NCBI RefSeq assembly: GCF_004799285.1
Contig: NZ_SSND01000002.1
Span: 62,001 to 126,000, forward strand
Direction of reading: 5' to 3'
DNA: 64,000 bases
Source of the DNA: Aliigemmobacter aestuarii
GTDB taxonomy: Bacteria > Pseudomonadota > Alphaproteobacteria > Rhodobacterales > Rhodobacteraceae
Shown: positions 41,835 through 50,875 of the stretch, piece by piece
Position numbering within the stretch: position 1 is the first letter of the stretch
Layout: each line of letters begins with the position of its first letter
Notes under the pieces: generated by a model
What the model was told of the DNA's origin: nothing
Seen by the model: only the letters and a program-made list of their open reading frames with translations
The model's database searches: none
Translations under genes and position numbers: made by a program

Positions 41835-43397
41835 CTATATCACCTGCACCGCCCCGGCATAGGCCGCGACGATATATTCGTCGGCATGGGCCGCAAGTGA
41901 CGCGATCTCGCGCATCTGGTCTTCGGAAAGGAAGCCCTCTTCGGGGGCCGCAGCAATTGCGTTCAGCGTCCAGTCGCGTGCCTCGTCAAAGGCCGTCCGG
42001 CGGCCCGACTTTTCATAGGCATCCCGCCCCTGGCGGAGGAAAACCTTAGGCGACAGCTGGTCGCGGCAGGTCTGGATCGTGTGGGCGCTGTCCAGGAAAT
42101 GCCCGCCGACACGGATCTGCATCATCTCGTCCCAGTTCAGCGCCTCGGTGTTCAGGGGCGGTTTCCGGACGAAGCGGCGCATCATCGCCCCCACCTCGTT
42201 GTCAAGGACGGCCTGCACCGGGCTGAAGACCGTGGCGCATTCCAGCTGCCCCACGCCCCCCAGGATATCGGCCCCTGAAAGGGCAACGGTCTGCGTGACC
42301 ATCGCACGTTCGGCCATCGACTGATGGTCCACGTCCGGCGTGTCAGAACCCGACCCGTAGGTATGGGTCAGCATCCCGAAGCCCTCGCGCATCAGCTGCA
42401 CCGCCATGTTCTTGGCCTGAAGACTTTCGACACAGGCCTGAAGCGCGCTGCCCGTCCGCATGTCGAGCGTGAACATCAGGGGCGTCGCGATCACCGGCAC
42501 CCCCGGCGCCAGAAGATGCGCCATCACAGTCATGCCCACGATCTCGGCCGCGGCCATGATCGCCATAGACCCCACCGAAAGGGGCGCCGTTCCCCCTGAC
42601 GAGGGCAACGAGCAGGCATGCAGCGGCACGCCATACTTGCCCGCCTCGATGATCACATGCGTATCCATGTACTTGAATTCGAGCGGGGTGAAGGAACAGG
42701 TGATCGCACTGGTGACCGGATTGGCGCGCAGCGCATCCTCGCCCCCGGCCGCGATGGCGGCGATCTTCATCAGGTATTCGACGTTTTCCCACTGGTAGGG
42801 CTGCATCCAGACGTGTTTCTGCGTCCGCGCGATCAAGCGGCCGAAACTGTGGATGTCGGCTGTCTTTTCCGGCACGCCATGCACGAAGGGATGGGCGATG
42901 AACCCCACCTCGTCCAGCGTGTTGGCCACGGCCGCGATCTCGCTCACCGCGTCCAGATCCATGTTGCGATAGCGCGTGTCGCGCGGGTCCACATAGCCGT
43001 GCGCCCCGGTTCCGGTCCGCATCACGAAACCGCCGTCTGCCCGCGGCAGGTCGATGTCGAAGCGCGGCAACCTTCCGCCAAGGCGTGCCTTGCGCGGCGT
43101 GGCCGCCATCGCCTCGGCGATCAGTTCGCGCGGAAACCGCAAACGGTTGGCGTCCCTGCCCTCGCGTGCGCCGGCCTTCAGGAATGCCTCGCGCGCACCC
43201 GGATGCAGGATCACCACGCCGTATTCCGAAAGAAGCTGGATCACCCGTTCCTTCAGGAACTCCACCTCGGCGCCGGTCAAGAACCCGAATCGCGCGCGTC
43301 CGAAACCCGGCTCCTCCTGCCGGAAGGCGTTTGCGCTGTGGGATTGACGCGCCACACGGGCGCGTTTCTGCGTGCGGTCTGCGGGTTTGTCGTCCAT
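41835..43397 (-). CDS. MttB-superfamily (trimethylamine methyltransferase-like) protein 2
   Basis: 520 aa, second COG5598 member in the window. The N-terminal block LKERVIQLLSEYGVVILHPGA, GTGAHGYVDPRDTRYRNMDL, CSLPSSGGTAPLSVGSMAI and VGGHFLDSAHTIQ are typical. The frame is free of amber codons, so it is a non-pyrrolysine member. It differs clearly from the homologue at 5002-6549. Such enzymes demethylate quaternary amines (glycine betaine, proline betaine, carnitine) onto a corrinoid protein, none of which is seen here. The ATG at 43397 has only AGGGA nearby. It lies between uspA and fnrL but has no FNR box of its own. Confidence 0.78.
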   Translation of the reverse strand: MDDKPADRTQKRARVARQSHSANAFRQEEPGFGRARFGFLTGAEVEFLKERVIQLLSEYGVVILHPGAREAFLKAGAREGRDANRLRFPRELIAEAMAATPRKARLGGRLPRFDIDLPRADGGFVMRTGTGAHGYVDPRDTRYRNMDLDAVSEIAAVANTLDEVGFIAHPFVHGVPEKTADIHSFGRLIARTQKHVWMQPYQWENVEYLMKIAAIAAGGEDALRANPVTSAITCSFTPLEFKYMDTHVIIEAGKYGVPLHACSLPSSGGTAPLSVGSMAIMAAAEIVGMTVMAHLLAPGVPVIATPLMFTLDMRTGSALQACVESLQAKNMAVQLMREGFGMLTHTYGSGSDTPDVDHQSMAERAMVTQTVALSGADILGGVGQLECATVFSPVQAVLDNEVGAMMRRFVRKPPLNTEALNWDEMMQIRVGGHFLDSAHTIQTCRDQLSPKVFLRQGRDAYEKSGRRTAFDEARDWTLNAIAAAPEEGFLSEDQMREIASLAAHADEYIVAAYAGAVQVI

Positions 43398-43535
43398 CGG
43401 TCCCTGCCCATGACAAAAGGGTTCAAATGGGCACACACCGTTTAGGCTGACTGCCTGCCGACTTCAGCTTGCCGAAGTGTGAGGTCGGACCGCCGATTCC
43501 GTCAAGGGCATCGGCAAGGGCATCGGCGGGGCCGG

Positions 43536-44282
43536 TCAGCTCACCATGCCGCCGTCGCTGTCGTCCCCGGCTTCCTCGATCAGCCGGTCGAAATCGGGGA
43601 TCGTGACGTGGCGCTTGCCTTCCAGATGGATCACGCCGTCGCGCCGCAGGGCGCTGATCTGGCGGCTGACGGTTTCCAGCGTCAGGCCAAGATAGTCGGC
43701 CATCTCCTCGCGTGTCAGCGGCAGGTCAAAGGTGATCTGCCCCTTGGCCGCGCGCAGCTTCAGCGTGGCGTCGCGGCGGGCGATGATGGCGATCAGGCTT
43801 GCGATCTTCTCGCGCGCGGTCTTGCGGCCCAGAAGAAGCATCCATTCCCGCGCCGCATCGAGTTCATCCAGCGTCATTTCCAGAAGGCGCTGGCCGATGT
43901 GCGGGGTGCGCAGCATCAGGTCCTCGAACGGCTTCTTGCGGAAACAGCACATCACGAGGTCGGTCGTGGCGGTCACGTCATAGGCGGCATTGTCGCGACC
44001 CGGACGACCGACGAAATCCGACGGCAGCAGCAGCCCGACCATCTGGCGGCGCCCGTCTTCCATGGTCTGGGTCAGCGTGGCAATCCCCGTCACGACGCTG
44101 GCGACGTAATCCATCCGGTCACCCGACCAGATGACGGTCTGCCCCGCCTGATAGGACCGGTAATACTTGATCTGCTCAAGGCGTTCCAGTTCGTCGGTCT
44201 CGCAGCGCGCACAAACCGCACGGTGGCGGATAGGGCAGGAACTGCACTCTTGATGAACCAATTGTGCGTCATGGAGTGCCAT
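43536..44282 (-). CDS. fnrL: oxygen-sensing regulator FnrL
   Basis: 248 aa Crp/Fnr regulator. N-terminal cysteines C13-x-x-C16 and C24-x-x-C27, plus MCC in the beta-roll, supply the ligands for a 4Fe-4S cluster. The C-terminal helix-turn-helix reads LTREEMADYLGLTLETVSRQISAL; E-x-x-S-R is the FNR recognition pattern for TTGAT half-sites. It activates cbb3 oxidase and anaerobic heme genes when O2 falls. ATG 44282 follows AGGA by 8 nt; the upstream ATG at 44309 lies in the FNR box. That box, 14 bp before the start, is positioned to repress fnrL itself. Confidence 0.95.
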   Translation of the reverse strand: MALHDAQLVHQECSSCPIRHRAVCARCETDELERLEQIKYYRSYQAGQTVIWSGDRMDYVASVVTGIATLTQTMEDGRRQMVGLLLPSDFVGRPGRDNAAYDVTATTDLVMCCFRKKPFEDLMLRTPHIGQRLLEMTLDELDAAREWMLLLGRKTAREKIASLIAIIARRDATLKLRAAKGQITFDLPLTREEMADYLGLTLETVSRQISALRRDGVIHLEGKRHVTIPDFDRLIEEAGDDSDGGMVS

Positions 44283-44295
44283 TAATACGTCCTGT

Positions 44296-44309
44296 TTGAT
44301 CTGCATCAA
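44296..44309 (+). promoter_or_regulatory. FnrL box between fnrL and hemN
   Basis: TTGATCTGCATCAA, a perfect FNR consensus. For hemN, TATGCG (44332-44337) follows at class II spacing, placing the start at 44344, the A of the hemN ATG. For fnrL the box would lie around or just after a promoter with TAAGAT as -10, suited to autorepression. Confidence 0.85.
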
Positions 44310-44343
44310 TGATGAATCTTACCTTACACTTTATGCGGGCGAA

Positions 44344-45699
44344 ATGAACACTCAATCGCACCTCGCCCGACTGGGCCTGTTTGACGCACGTGTGCCCCGC
44401 TACACGAGCTATCCCACGGCGCCGCACTTCGGGCCCGATGTGGGCCCCGCGCAGTTCACGGCGTGGGTCGATGCGATTCCGGCAGGTTCGTCAATATCCC
44501 TTTACCTGCATGTGCCGTTCTGCCGCAGACTGTGCTGGTTCTGCGCCTGCCGCACGCAGGGCACGTCGAGCGACGAACCGGTTCGCGCCTATGTCGAAGT
44601 GCTGAAGCAGGAAATCGCCCTTCTGAAGGCGCATCTGGCGCCGGGCGTGCATCTGTCGCGGTTGCACTGGGGCGGCGGCACGCCCACGCTTCTGAAGCCC
44701 GACATGATCCGCGACCTTGCCGATACGGTGTTCGAGGCCGTGCCGATGGGCGAGGGTGCCGAATTCTCGGTCGAGATCGACCCGGACGAGGTGGATGCCG
44801 AACGGCTTGACGCTCTGGCCGCGGCGGGAATGAATCGCGCCTCCATCGGGGTGCAGGATTTCGACCCCGAGATCCAGAAGACCATCGGCCGGATCCAGAG
44901 CTATGAATTGACCAAGCGCGTCGCGGACATGATCCGCGACCGGGGCGTGCGCAGCCTGAATGCCGATATCCTTTACGGCCTGCCCCACCAGACCCGCGAA
45001 CGCATCGCGGATTCGGTGCAGAAACTGCTTACCCTGTCGCCCGACCGCGTAGCGCTTTACGGCTATGCCCATGTGCCGTGGATGAGCCGCCGCCAGCAGA
45101 TGATTCCCTCGGATGCGATCCCGACCCCGCAGGAACGCCTGGGGCTGTTCGAGACGGCAGCGCAGCTTTTCGAATGGGACGGCTATCAGGCGATCGGGAT
45201 CGACCATTTCGCCCGGCCCGACGACGGCATGGCGGTGGCGCAGCGCGCAGGCCTTCTGCGCCGCAATTTCCAGGGCTACACCGACGATCAGGCGCCCGCG
45301 CTTGTCGGGCTTGGCGCGTCTTCGATTTCGCGCTTCCCGCAGGGATTTGCCCAGAATGCCAGCGCGACCTCGGCCTATACCAAGGCGATCCAGGCTGGCG
45401 CGTTCTCGACCCACCGGGGCCATGTCTTTGCCGGCGAAGACCTGCTGCGCGCCCGGATCATCGAGGCGCTGATGTGCGACTTCGAGGTCAGCACGGCGGA
45501 ACTGATCCACGATTATGGCGTCAGCGAAGCCAGGCTGGACGCGCTGTTCGCCCCTGCCATTTTCACTTTCGAGGGGATGGTGGAACGCACCGCGAAGGGG
45601 CTTCTGATCCGCCCCGAAGGCCGCCCGCTGACCCGGATGATCGCACGCGCCTTCGACGCCTACGACCAGACCAAGGCGCAACACTCGGCCGCGATCTAG
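44344..45699 (+). CDS. hemN: oxygen-independent coproporphyrinogen III oxidase
   Basis: 451 aa radical-SAM enzyme. The cluster motif C60-x3-C64-x2-C67 with C69 lies in HVPFCRRLCWFCAC; PRYTSYPTAPHF opens the protein as in E. coli HemN, and GGGTPTLL and GIDHFARPDDGMA are further marks. It makes protoporphyrinogen IX without O2. No Shine-Dalgarno precedes the ATG at 44344, and the FNR-dependent start is predicted at the same base, so the mRNA may be leaderless. Divergent from fnrL. The stop overlaps the convergent glycosyltransferase by 4 nt. Confidence 0.96.
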   Translation: MNTQSHLARLGLFDARVPRYTSYPTAPHFGPDVGPAQFTAWVDAIPAGSSISLYLHVPFCRRLCWFCACRTQGTSSDEPVRAYVEVLKQEIALLKAHLAPGVHLSRLHWGGGTPTLLKPDMIRDLADTVFEAVPMGEGAEFSVEIDPDEVDAERLDALAAAGMNRASIGVQDFDPEIQKTIGRIQSYELTKRVADMIRDRGVRSLNADILYGLPHQTRERIADSVQKLLTLSPDRVALYGYAHVPWMSRRQQMIPSDAIPTPQERLGLFETAAQLFEWDGYQAIGIDHFARPDDGMAVAQRAGLLRRNFQGYTDDQAPALVGLGASSISRFPQGFAQNASATSAYTKAIQAGAFSTHRGHVFAGEDLLRARIIEALMCDFEVSTAELIHDYGVSEARLDALFAPAIFTFEGMVERTAKGLLIRPEGRPLTRMIARAFDAYDQTKAQHSAAI

Positions 45700-46925
45700 C
45701 CGGCCTTGGGCGCGAAGCTTTCGACGAATTCCACCATGCGCGGCAGGCAGACGCCGCGCAGGTCGTAGTTTTCCACGATGGTCCGGCGCGCGGCCTGCCG
45801 CAGGTCGTCGAACCGGTCGGGCCGCGCCAGCCCCTTGATCAGCATCTTCGACCATCCCTCGACGTCGAAAAAGTCGACCAGCCTGCCGTTGACCCCGTCC
45901 TGGATCAGTTCGCGCACCGGGGCCGTGTCGGACCCGATCACGCAGCAGCCCGCGCTCATCGCCTCGAGCATCGACCAGGACAGGACGAACGGATAGGTCA
46001 GATAGGCGTGGACACGGCTGACCTGCATCATCGACACGAAGGTCGGATAGGGCACCTTGCCCATGAAATGCACGCGGCTCAGGTCCAGCCGCCCCTCCAC
46101 CTCGGACAGGAAGATGTCCTTCCAGGTCCGGCCCTCGGGCGCGGGCCGGCCATAGCTGACATCGTCGCCGCCCACGATCACCACCTGCGCCTCGGGCCGG
46201 TCGGCCAGAACGCGCGGCAGCGCCCGGATGAAGGTGTGATAGCCCCGGTAGGGTTCCAGGTTGCGGTTGACGAAGGTCAGCACCTCGTCACCGGCGCGCA
46301 GCACCCGGCCATTCGGCAGGGTCAGGCTGGCGGAAGGATCGGGACGGACCAGATCGGTATCGACCCCGTCGAAGATCACCGTGATCCGGTCGCGCAGCAC
46401 CGGCGGATAGGTCGAGGCCTGCCACTCTGTCGGCGACAACCCCGCATCGGCATGGATCAGCGCCTGGCCCAGATGCGCCGTGCGCCCCTGCGCGATCATC
46501 ACCTGATCGAACGAGGGCTTGTCGAATTCAGGATCAAAGCCCACGTCCGCGCCCCGCCCCTTGTAATAGAACTCGGCATAGACGATCAGCTTCGCCTCGG
46601 GCCAGACTTCCTTGAGAAACAGGGTTTCGCCCCAACCGGAATGGCCGAAGATCACATCGGGCACATAGCCCTTTTCGCGCATCTGAAGGGCGGCGCGGGC
46701 CACCGTCACGCCCCGGTCGCTCATCTGCGTGTAGTTGCGCCCCAGACGGCAGGCCGCAGGGTCGGGCGCGGGCGACGAATGGCGGTATTTCAACACCGGG
46801 ATGGCCGAGGCGCGGTTGTTCGCGGCATCGGTCAGCGCCAGGCATTCATGCCCGCGCTTCTGCATCTCGGGGGCCAGATGCAGGAACTGTCCGGGAAAGT
46901 TCTGGTGCACGAACAGGATTTTCAT
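45696..46925 (-). CDS. glycosyltransferase family 4-type protein
   Basis: 409 aa GT-B fold. MKILFVHQNFPGQFLHLAP is the N-terminal acceptor domain with its glycine loop; the C-terminal donor domain includes LTFVNRNLEPYRGYHTFIRAL, HFMGKVPYPTF and the EAMSAGCCVIGSDTAPVRELI block (E-x7-E region) for the nucleotide sugar. It probably acts on a surface glycan. ATG 46925 follows AAGG by 8 nt. It lies 17 nt behind yejF and might be co-transcribed with it, though function seems unrelated. Confidence 0.82.
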   Translation of the reverse strand: MKILFVHQNFPGQFLHLAPEMQKRGHECLALTDAANNRASAIPVLKYRHSSPAPDPAACRLGRNYTQMSDRGVTVARAALQMREKGYVPDVIFGHSGWGETLFLKEVWPEAKLIVYAEFYYKGRGADVGFDPEFDKPSFDQVMIAQGRTAHLGQALIHADAGLSPTEWQASTYPPVLRDRITVIFDGVDTDLVRPDPSASLTLPNGRVLRAGDEVLTFVNRNLEPYRGYHTFIRALPRVLADRPEAQVVIVGGDDVSYGRPAPEGRTWKDIFLSEVEGRLDLSRVHFMGKVPYPTFVSMMQVSRVHAYLTYPFVLSWSMLEAMSAGCCVIGSDTAPVRELIQDGVNGRLVDFFDVEGWSKMLIKGLARPDRFDDLRQAARRTIVENYDLRGVCLPRMVEFVESFAPKAG

Positions 46926-46942
46926 CGGATCGCCTTCACTCG

Positions 46943-48583
46943 CTACAGGGTCGGGGACGGCGCCGCCACCTTGCCGGTTTCCGCGTCCGCGTGGCCCCCG
47001 GAGACGCCGAAGGCCGCGGCCATCAGCGTGCGTGTATAGTCGGTCTGCGGATGGTCGAACACCGCGCTGCCCTCGCCCGCCTCGACGATGTCGCCCGCGC
47101 GCATCACCACCACCTTGTGCGACAATGCGCGGACGACCCGCAGGTCGTGGCTGATGAACAGATAGGCCAACCCCCACTTGCGCTGCAAAGCACGCAGAAG
47201 ATCGACGATCTGCACCTGCACCGTCATGTCCAGCGCGCTGGTCGGTTCGTCCAGCACCACCAGTTTCGGGCGCAGGATCATGGCGCGGGCAATGGCGATG
47301 CGCTGGCGCTGACCGCCCGAGAATTCGTGCGGATAGCGGCCCATCATCGCCGGGTCCAGCCCGACCTCGGTCATGATGTCGGCGACCATCTGGCGGCGGT
47401 CGCGGCCCGGTTCCACCCCGTGCACGCCCAGACCCTCGGCGATGATCTGTTCCACCGTCATGCGTGGCGACAGGCTGCCATAGGGGTCCTGAAAGACGAT
47501 CTGCATGTCGCGCCGCAGGGCGCGCATCTGGCCCGCGCGCCAGCCCTGAACGTTCTGCCCCATGAAGACGACCGGCCCCTCTGACGAAATGAGCCGCATG
47601 ATCGCCAGCGCAAGCGTCGTCTTGCCCGATCCGCTTTCGCCGACGATCCCCAGCGTCTCGCCCGCGCGGACCGATATGCTGGCCTCGTTAACCGCCTTCA
47701 CATGGCCGACGGTGCGGCGCAAAAAGCCGCGCTGGATCGGGAACCAGACGCGCAACCCTTCGGTGCGCACCAGTTCGTTGGCGCCTTCCGGCACCGGATC
47801 GGGCCGGCCCTTCGGTTCGGCGGCCAGCAGTTTCTGCGTGTAGGGGTGCTGCGGATTGGCAAAGATCTCGGCCGCGGGGCCCTGTTCGACGATCTCGCCG
47901 TCCTTCATCACGCAGACCCGGTCGGCGATGCGACGGACAACGCCAAGGTCATGGGTGATGAACAGAAGGCTGAGGCCCTCGCGCGCCTTCAGTTCCGCCA
48001 GCAGGTCAAGGATCTGCGCCTGGATGGTCACGTCCAGTGCCGTGGTGGGTTCGTCGGCGACCAGCAGCTCGGGCCCGTTGGCCAGCGCCATGGCGATCAT
48101 CACCCTTTGCCGCTGCCCGCCCGAAAGCTGGTGCGGATAGGCCCCGAGCCGGCTTTCGGCGTCACGGATGCCGACCTTTTCCAGAAGGTCCAGCACCCGC
48201 GCCCGCGCCGCCTCGCCCGACAGGCCCTGATGCAACGCGAGGCTTTCGGTCAACTGCCGCTCGATCGTGTGCAGCGGGTTGAGCGATGTCATCGGCTCCT
48301 GGAAGATGAAGCTGATGTCATTCCCGCGCACGCGGCGCAGGTCCGCCTCGGGCGCGCCCACCATCTGCGTGCCGCTGTAGGTGATCGATCCCGAAACCTC
48401 GGCGCTGTCGGGCAGAAGCGCCACGGTCGACAATGCGGTGACCGACTTGCCCGATCCGCTTTCCCCCACCAGCGCCACGGTTTCGCCCTTGCCCACGGAG
48501 AAGGACACATCGCGCACCGCATGGATGATCCGCCCGTCCTGACGGAAGCGCACGTTCAGCTTCTGGACGTCAAGCACGGTCAT
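46943..48583 (-). CDS. yejF: peptide ABC transporter ATPase with two nucleotide-binding domains, YejF
   Basis: 546 aa made of two ABC ATPases. Domain 1: Walker A GESGSGKS near residue 37, signature LSGGQRQR. Domain 2: Walker A GESGSGKT near 320, signature FSGGQRQR, Walker [13 protein letters not shown]. The DppD-DppF-like fusion is the YejF arrangement. It overlaps yejE by 4 nt (ATGA). It energises uptake of oligopeptides; in E. coli YejABEF also imports microcin C. Confidence 0.93.
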   Translation of the reverse strand: MTVLDVQKLNVRFRQDGRIIHAVRDVSFSVGKGETVALVGESGSGKSVTALSTVALLPDSAEVSGSITYSGTQMVGAPEADLRRVRGNDISFIFQEPMTSLNPLHTIERQLTESLALHQGLSGEAARARVLDLLEKVGIRDAESRLGAYPHQLSGGQRQRVMIAMALANGPELLVADEPTTALDVTIQAQILDLLAELKAREGLSLLFITHDLGVVRRIADRVCVMKDGEIVEQGPAAEIFANPQHPYTQKLLAAEPKGRPDPVPEGANELVRTEGLRVWFPIQRGFLRRTVGHVKAVNEASISVRAGETLGIVGESGSGKTTLALAIMRLISSEGPVVFMGQNVQGWRAGQMRALRRDMQIVFQDPYGSLSPRMTVEQIIAEGLGVHGVEPGRDRRQMVADIMTEVGLDPAMMGRYPHEFSGGQRQRIAIARAMILRPKLVVLDEPTSALDMTVQVQIVDLLRALQRKWGLAYLFISHDLRVVRALSHKVVVMRAGDIVEAGEGSAVFDHPQTDYTRTLMAAAFGVSGGHADAETGKVAAPSPTL

Positions 48584-49689
48584 CGGAAGGTCTTTCGCGG
48601 GTCGAAGGCATCGCGCACGCCTTCAAAGATGAAGACCAGAAGGGACAGCATCAGCGCGAAGGTGAAGAAGGCGGTGAAGGCCAGCCAGGGCGCCTGCAGG
48701 TTCTGTTTCGCCTGCTGGGTCAGCTCTCCCAGCGAGGGGGCCGAGGACGGCAGGCCAAAGCCCAGGAAATCCAGCGCGGCCAGGCTGCCGATGGTGCCGG
48801 TGACGATGAAGGGCAGCATGGTCAGCGTGGCCACCATCGCATTGGGCAGGACATGGCGGAACATGATCACGCGGTCGCTGACGCCAAGCGCGCGGGCGGC
48901 GCGGACATATTCAAAGTTCCGCGCGCGCAGGAATTCCGCCCGCACCACCCCCACCAGCGCCGTCCAGCCGAACAGCGTCATCAGGATGACCAGCAGCCAG
49001 AAATCCATCTGCCAGATCGCGGCCACGATGATGATGATGTAAAGGCTTGGGGTGGCCCCCCAAAGCTCGATCACGCGCTGGAAGATCAGGTCGGTCAACC
49101 CGCCGAAATAGCCCTGCACGGCCCCCGCCGCGATGCCGATCACCGATGTGGTAAGCGTGACGATCAGCGCGAAGGCCACCGACAGGCGGAAGCCATAGAT
49201 CACCCGCGCCAGCACGTCGCGCGCGGTGTCGTCGGTGCCCAGCCAGTGCCGCGCGTCCGGTGCCGAAGGGGCGGCCCCGCCGATGTCGTTGATCGTGTTG
49301 TAGCTGTAGGGAATGGGCGGCCACAGGATCCACCCCGCCTGAACCGTCTCGCCCCCCGCGGTGCCAAGGCTGCGCGCCTCTTCCAGCACGCCTTCGGGAT
49401 CGTCCCAGCAGGCCTCGGACCCGGCGGCGACGATCAGGCACTGCACCTCGGGGTCGCGATAGGCGGCCTCGGTCCGGAAATCCCCGCCAAAGGCGGTTTC
49501 GGGATAGAACTGGAAGATGGGCGTATAGAATTCGCCCTTGTGCCGGATCAGAAGCGGCTTGTCATTGGCCAGCAGCTCGGCGAACAGCGACAGGCCGAAC
49601 AGCACGAGGAAAATCCACAGCGACCAGAAGGCGCGGCGGTTGGCCTTGAAGTTGCGCCAGCGGCGCTGATTGAGCGGGGAAAGCGCCAT
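48580..49689 (-). CDS. yejE: peptide ABC transporter permease YejE
   Basis: 369 aa. The N-terminal block LSPLNQRRWRNFKANRRAFWSLWIF is typical of YejE; a large periplasmic loop (about 40-165) with GTDDTARDVLARVIYGFRLSV leads to five more helices, and RAARALGVSDRVIMFRHVLPNAM is the EAA loop that docks the ATPase. It follows yejB by 3 nt. Confidence 0.93.
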   Translation of the reverse strand: MALSPLNQRRWRNFKANRRAFWSLWIFLVLFGLSLFAELLANDKPLLIRHKGEFYTPIFQFYPETAFGGDFRTEAAYRDPEVQCLIVAAGSEACWDDPEGVLEEARSLGTAGGETVQAGWILWPPIPYSYNTINDIGGAAPSAPDARHWLGTDDTARDVLARVIYGFRLSVAFALIVTLTTSVIGIAAGAVQGYFGGLTDLIFQRVIELWGATPSLYIIIIVAAIWQMDFWLLVILMTLFGWTALVGVVRAEFLRARNFEYVRAARALGVSDRVIMFRHVLPNAMVATLTMLPFIVTGTIGSLAALDFLGFGLPSSAPSLGELTQQAKQNLQAPWLAFTAFFTFALMLSLLVFIFEGVRDAFDPRKTFR

Positions 49690-49692
49690 AGC

Positions 49693-50847
49693 CTAGCCCC
49701 GTCTTTCGAAATCGATGCGCGGGTCGATCCAGACATACATCAGGTCCGACAGGATCCCCACGACCAGCCCCATCAGGCCAAAGACGAAAAGCGTGCCGAA
49801 GACCACCGGATAATCCCGCGCCACCGCCGCCTCGAACCCCAGCCGTCCCAGACCATCCAGCGAGAAGATCGTCTCGATGATCAGGCTGCCGCCGAAAAAG
49901 ACGGAAACGAACACCGCCGGAAAGCCCGCGATCACGATCAGCATGGCGTTGCGGAAGACATGGCCGTAAAGCACCGCACCCTCCGACAGGCCCTTCGCGC
50001 GGGCGGTCATCACATACTGCTTCTTGATCTCGTCCAGAAAGCTGTTCTTGGTCAGAAGCGTCAGCGTGGCAAAGCTGGAGATGGTCGAGGCCAGCACCGG
50101 CAGGGCGATATGCCACAGGTAATCGGCGATCTTGCCGAAGAACGAAAGCTGATCCCAGTTGTCCGAGGTCAGGCCGCGCAGCGGAAACCACTGGAAATAG
50201 GACCCGCCGGCAAAGACCACCAGCAACAGGATGGCAAAGAGGAAGCCGGGGATCGCATAGCCCACGATGATCGCGCCCGATGTCCAGGTGTCAAAGGGCG
50301 TGCCGTCGCGCACCGCCTTGCGGATTCCCAGCGGGATCGACACCAGATAGGCGATCAGCGTGGACCACAGCCCGAGGCTGATCGACACCGGCATCTTTTC
50401 CAGCACCAGTTCCAGAACGCCGATCGACCGGAAATAGCTCTGCCCGAAATCGAAGGTCAGGTAGTTGCCCATCATGATGAAGAACCGCTCCACCATCGGG
50501 ATCGGTTCCTTGACGCATTCGGGCACAGCCGTCGTGGGGCGGCCGGTATAGCCCGGCTCGCAGACGATGCGGGCAAAGCCGAACTGCGCTTCGAGCTGGT
50601 CGATGAATTCCGGCGGCAGGCCCCGCGCGCCGATATAGTCGCTGCTTCCGCCCGCGCCCTGATCCTCGACCCCGGCATCGCCGCTGCCTGCGATGGTCTG
50701 GAACGCGTCGCCGCCGCCTTCCAGCCGGGCAAGAACCTGTTCCACAGGCCCCCCCGGCACGAACTGCGTGAGGAAGAAGTTTATCATCATGATCCCGACA
50801 AGCGTCGGAATCACAAGGATCAACCGTCGTAGGATATAGGCGCCCAT
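49693..50847 (-). CDS. yejB: peptide ABC transporter permease YejB
   Basis: 384 aa DppB-like permease. Six helices with the family opening [35 protein letters not shown] and EAA loop [23 protein letters not shown]. The periplasmic insert after helix 1 (about 35-130) is longer than in DppB, as usual for YejB. Lies 28 nt after yejA. Confidence 0.93.
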   Translation of the reverse strand: MGAYILRRLILVIPTLVGIMMINFFLTQFVPGGPVEQVLARLEGGGDAFQTIAGSGDAGVEDQGAGGSSDYIGARGLPPEFIDQLEAQFGFARIVCEPGYTGRPTTAVPECVKEPIPMVERFFIMMGNYLTFDFGQSYFRSIGVLELVLEKMPVSISLGLWSTLIAYLVSIPLGIRKAVRDGTPFDTWTSGAIIVGYAIPGFLFAILLLVVFAGGSYFQWFPLRGLTSDNWDQLSFFGKIADYLWHIALPVLASTISSFATLTLLTKNSFLDEIKKQYVMTARAKGLSEGAVLYGHVFRNAMLIVIAGFPAVFVSVFFGGSLIIETIFSLDGLGRLGFEAAVARDYPVVFGTLFVFGLMGLVVGILSDLMYVWIDPRIDFERRG

Positions 50848-50875
50848 CCGGCCTGCCTGCCCCCTGCCCTTATCG

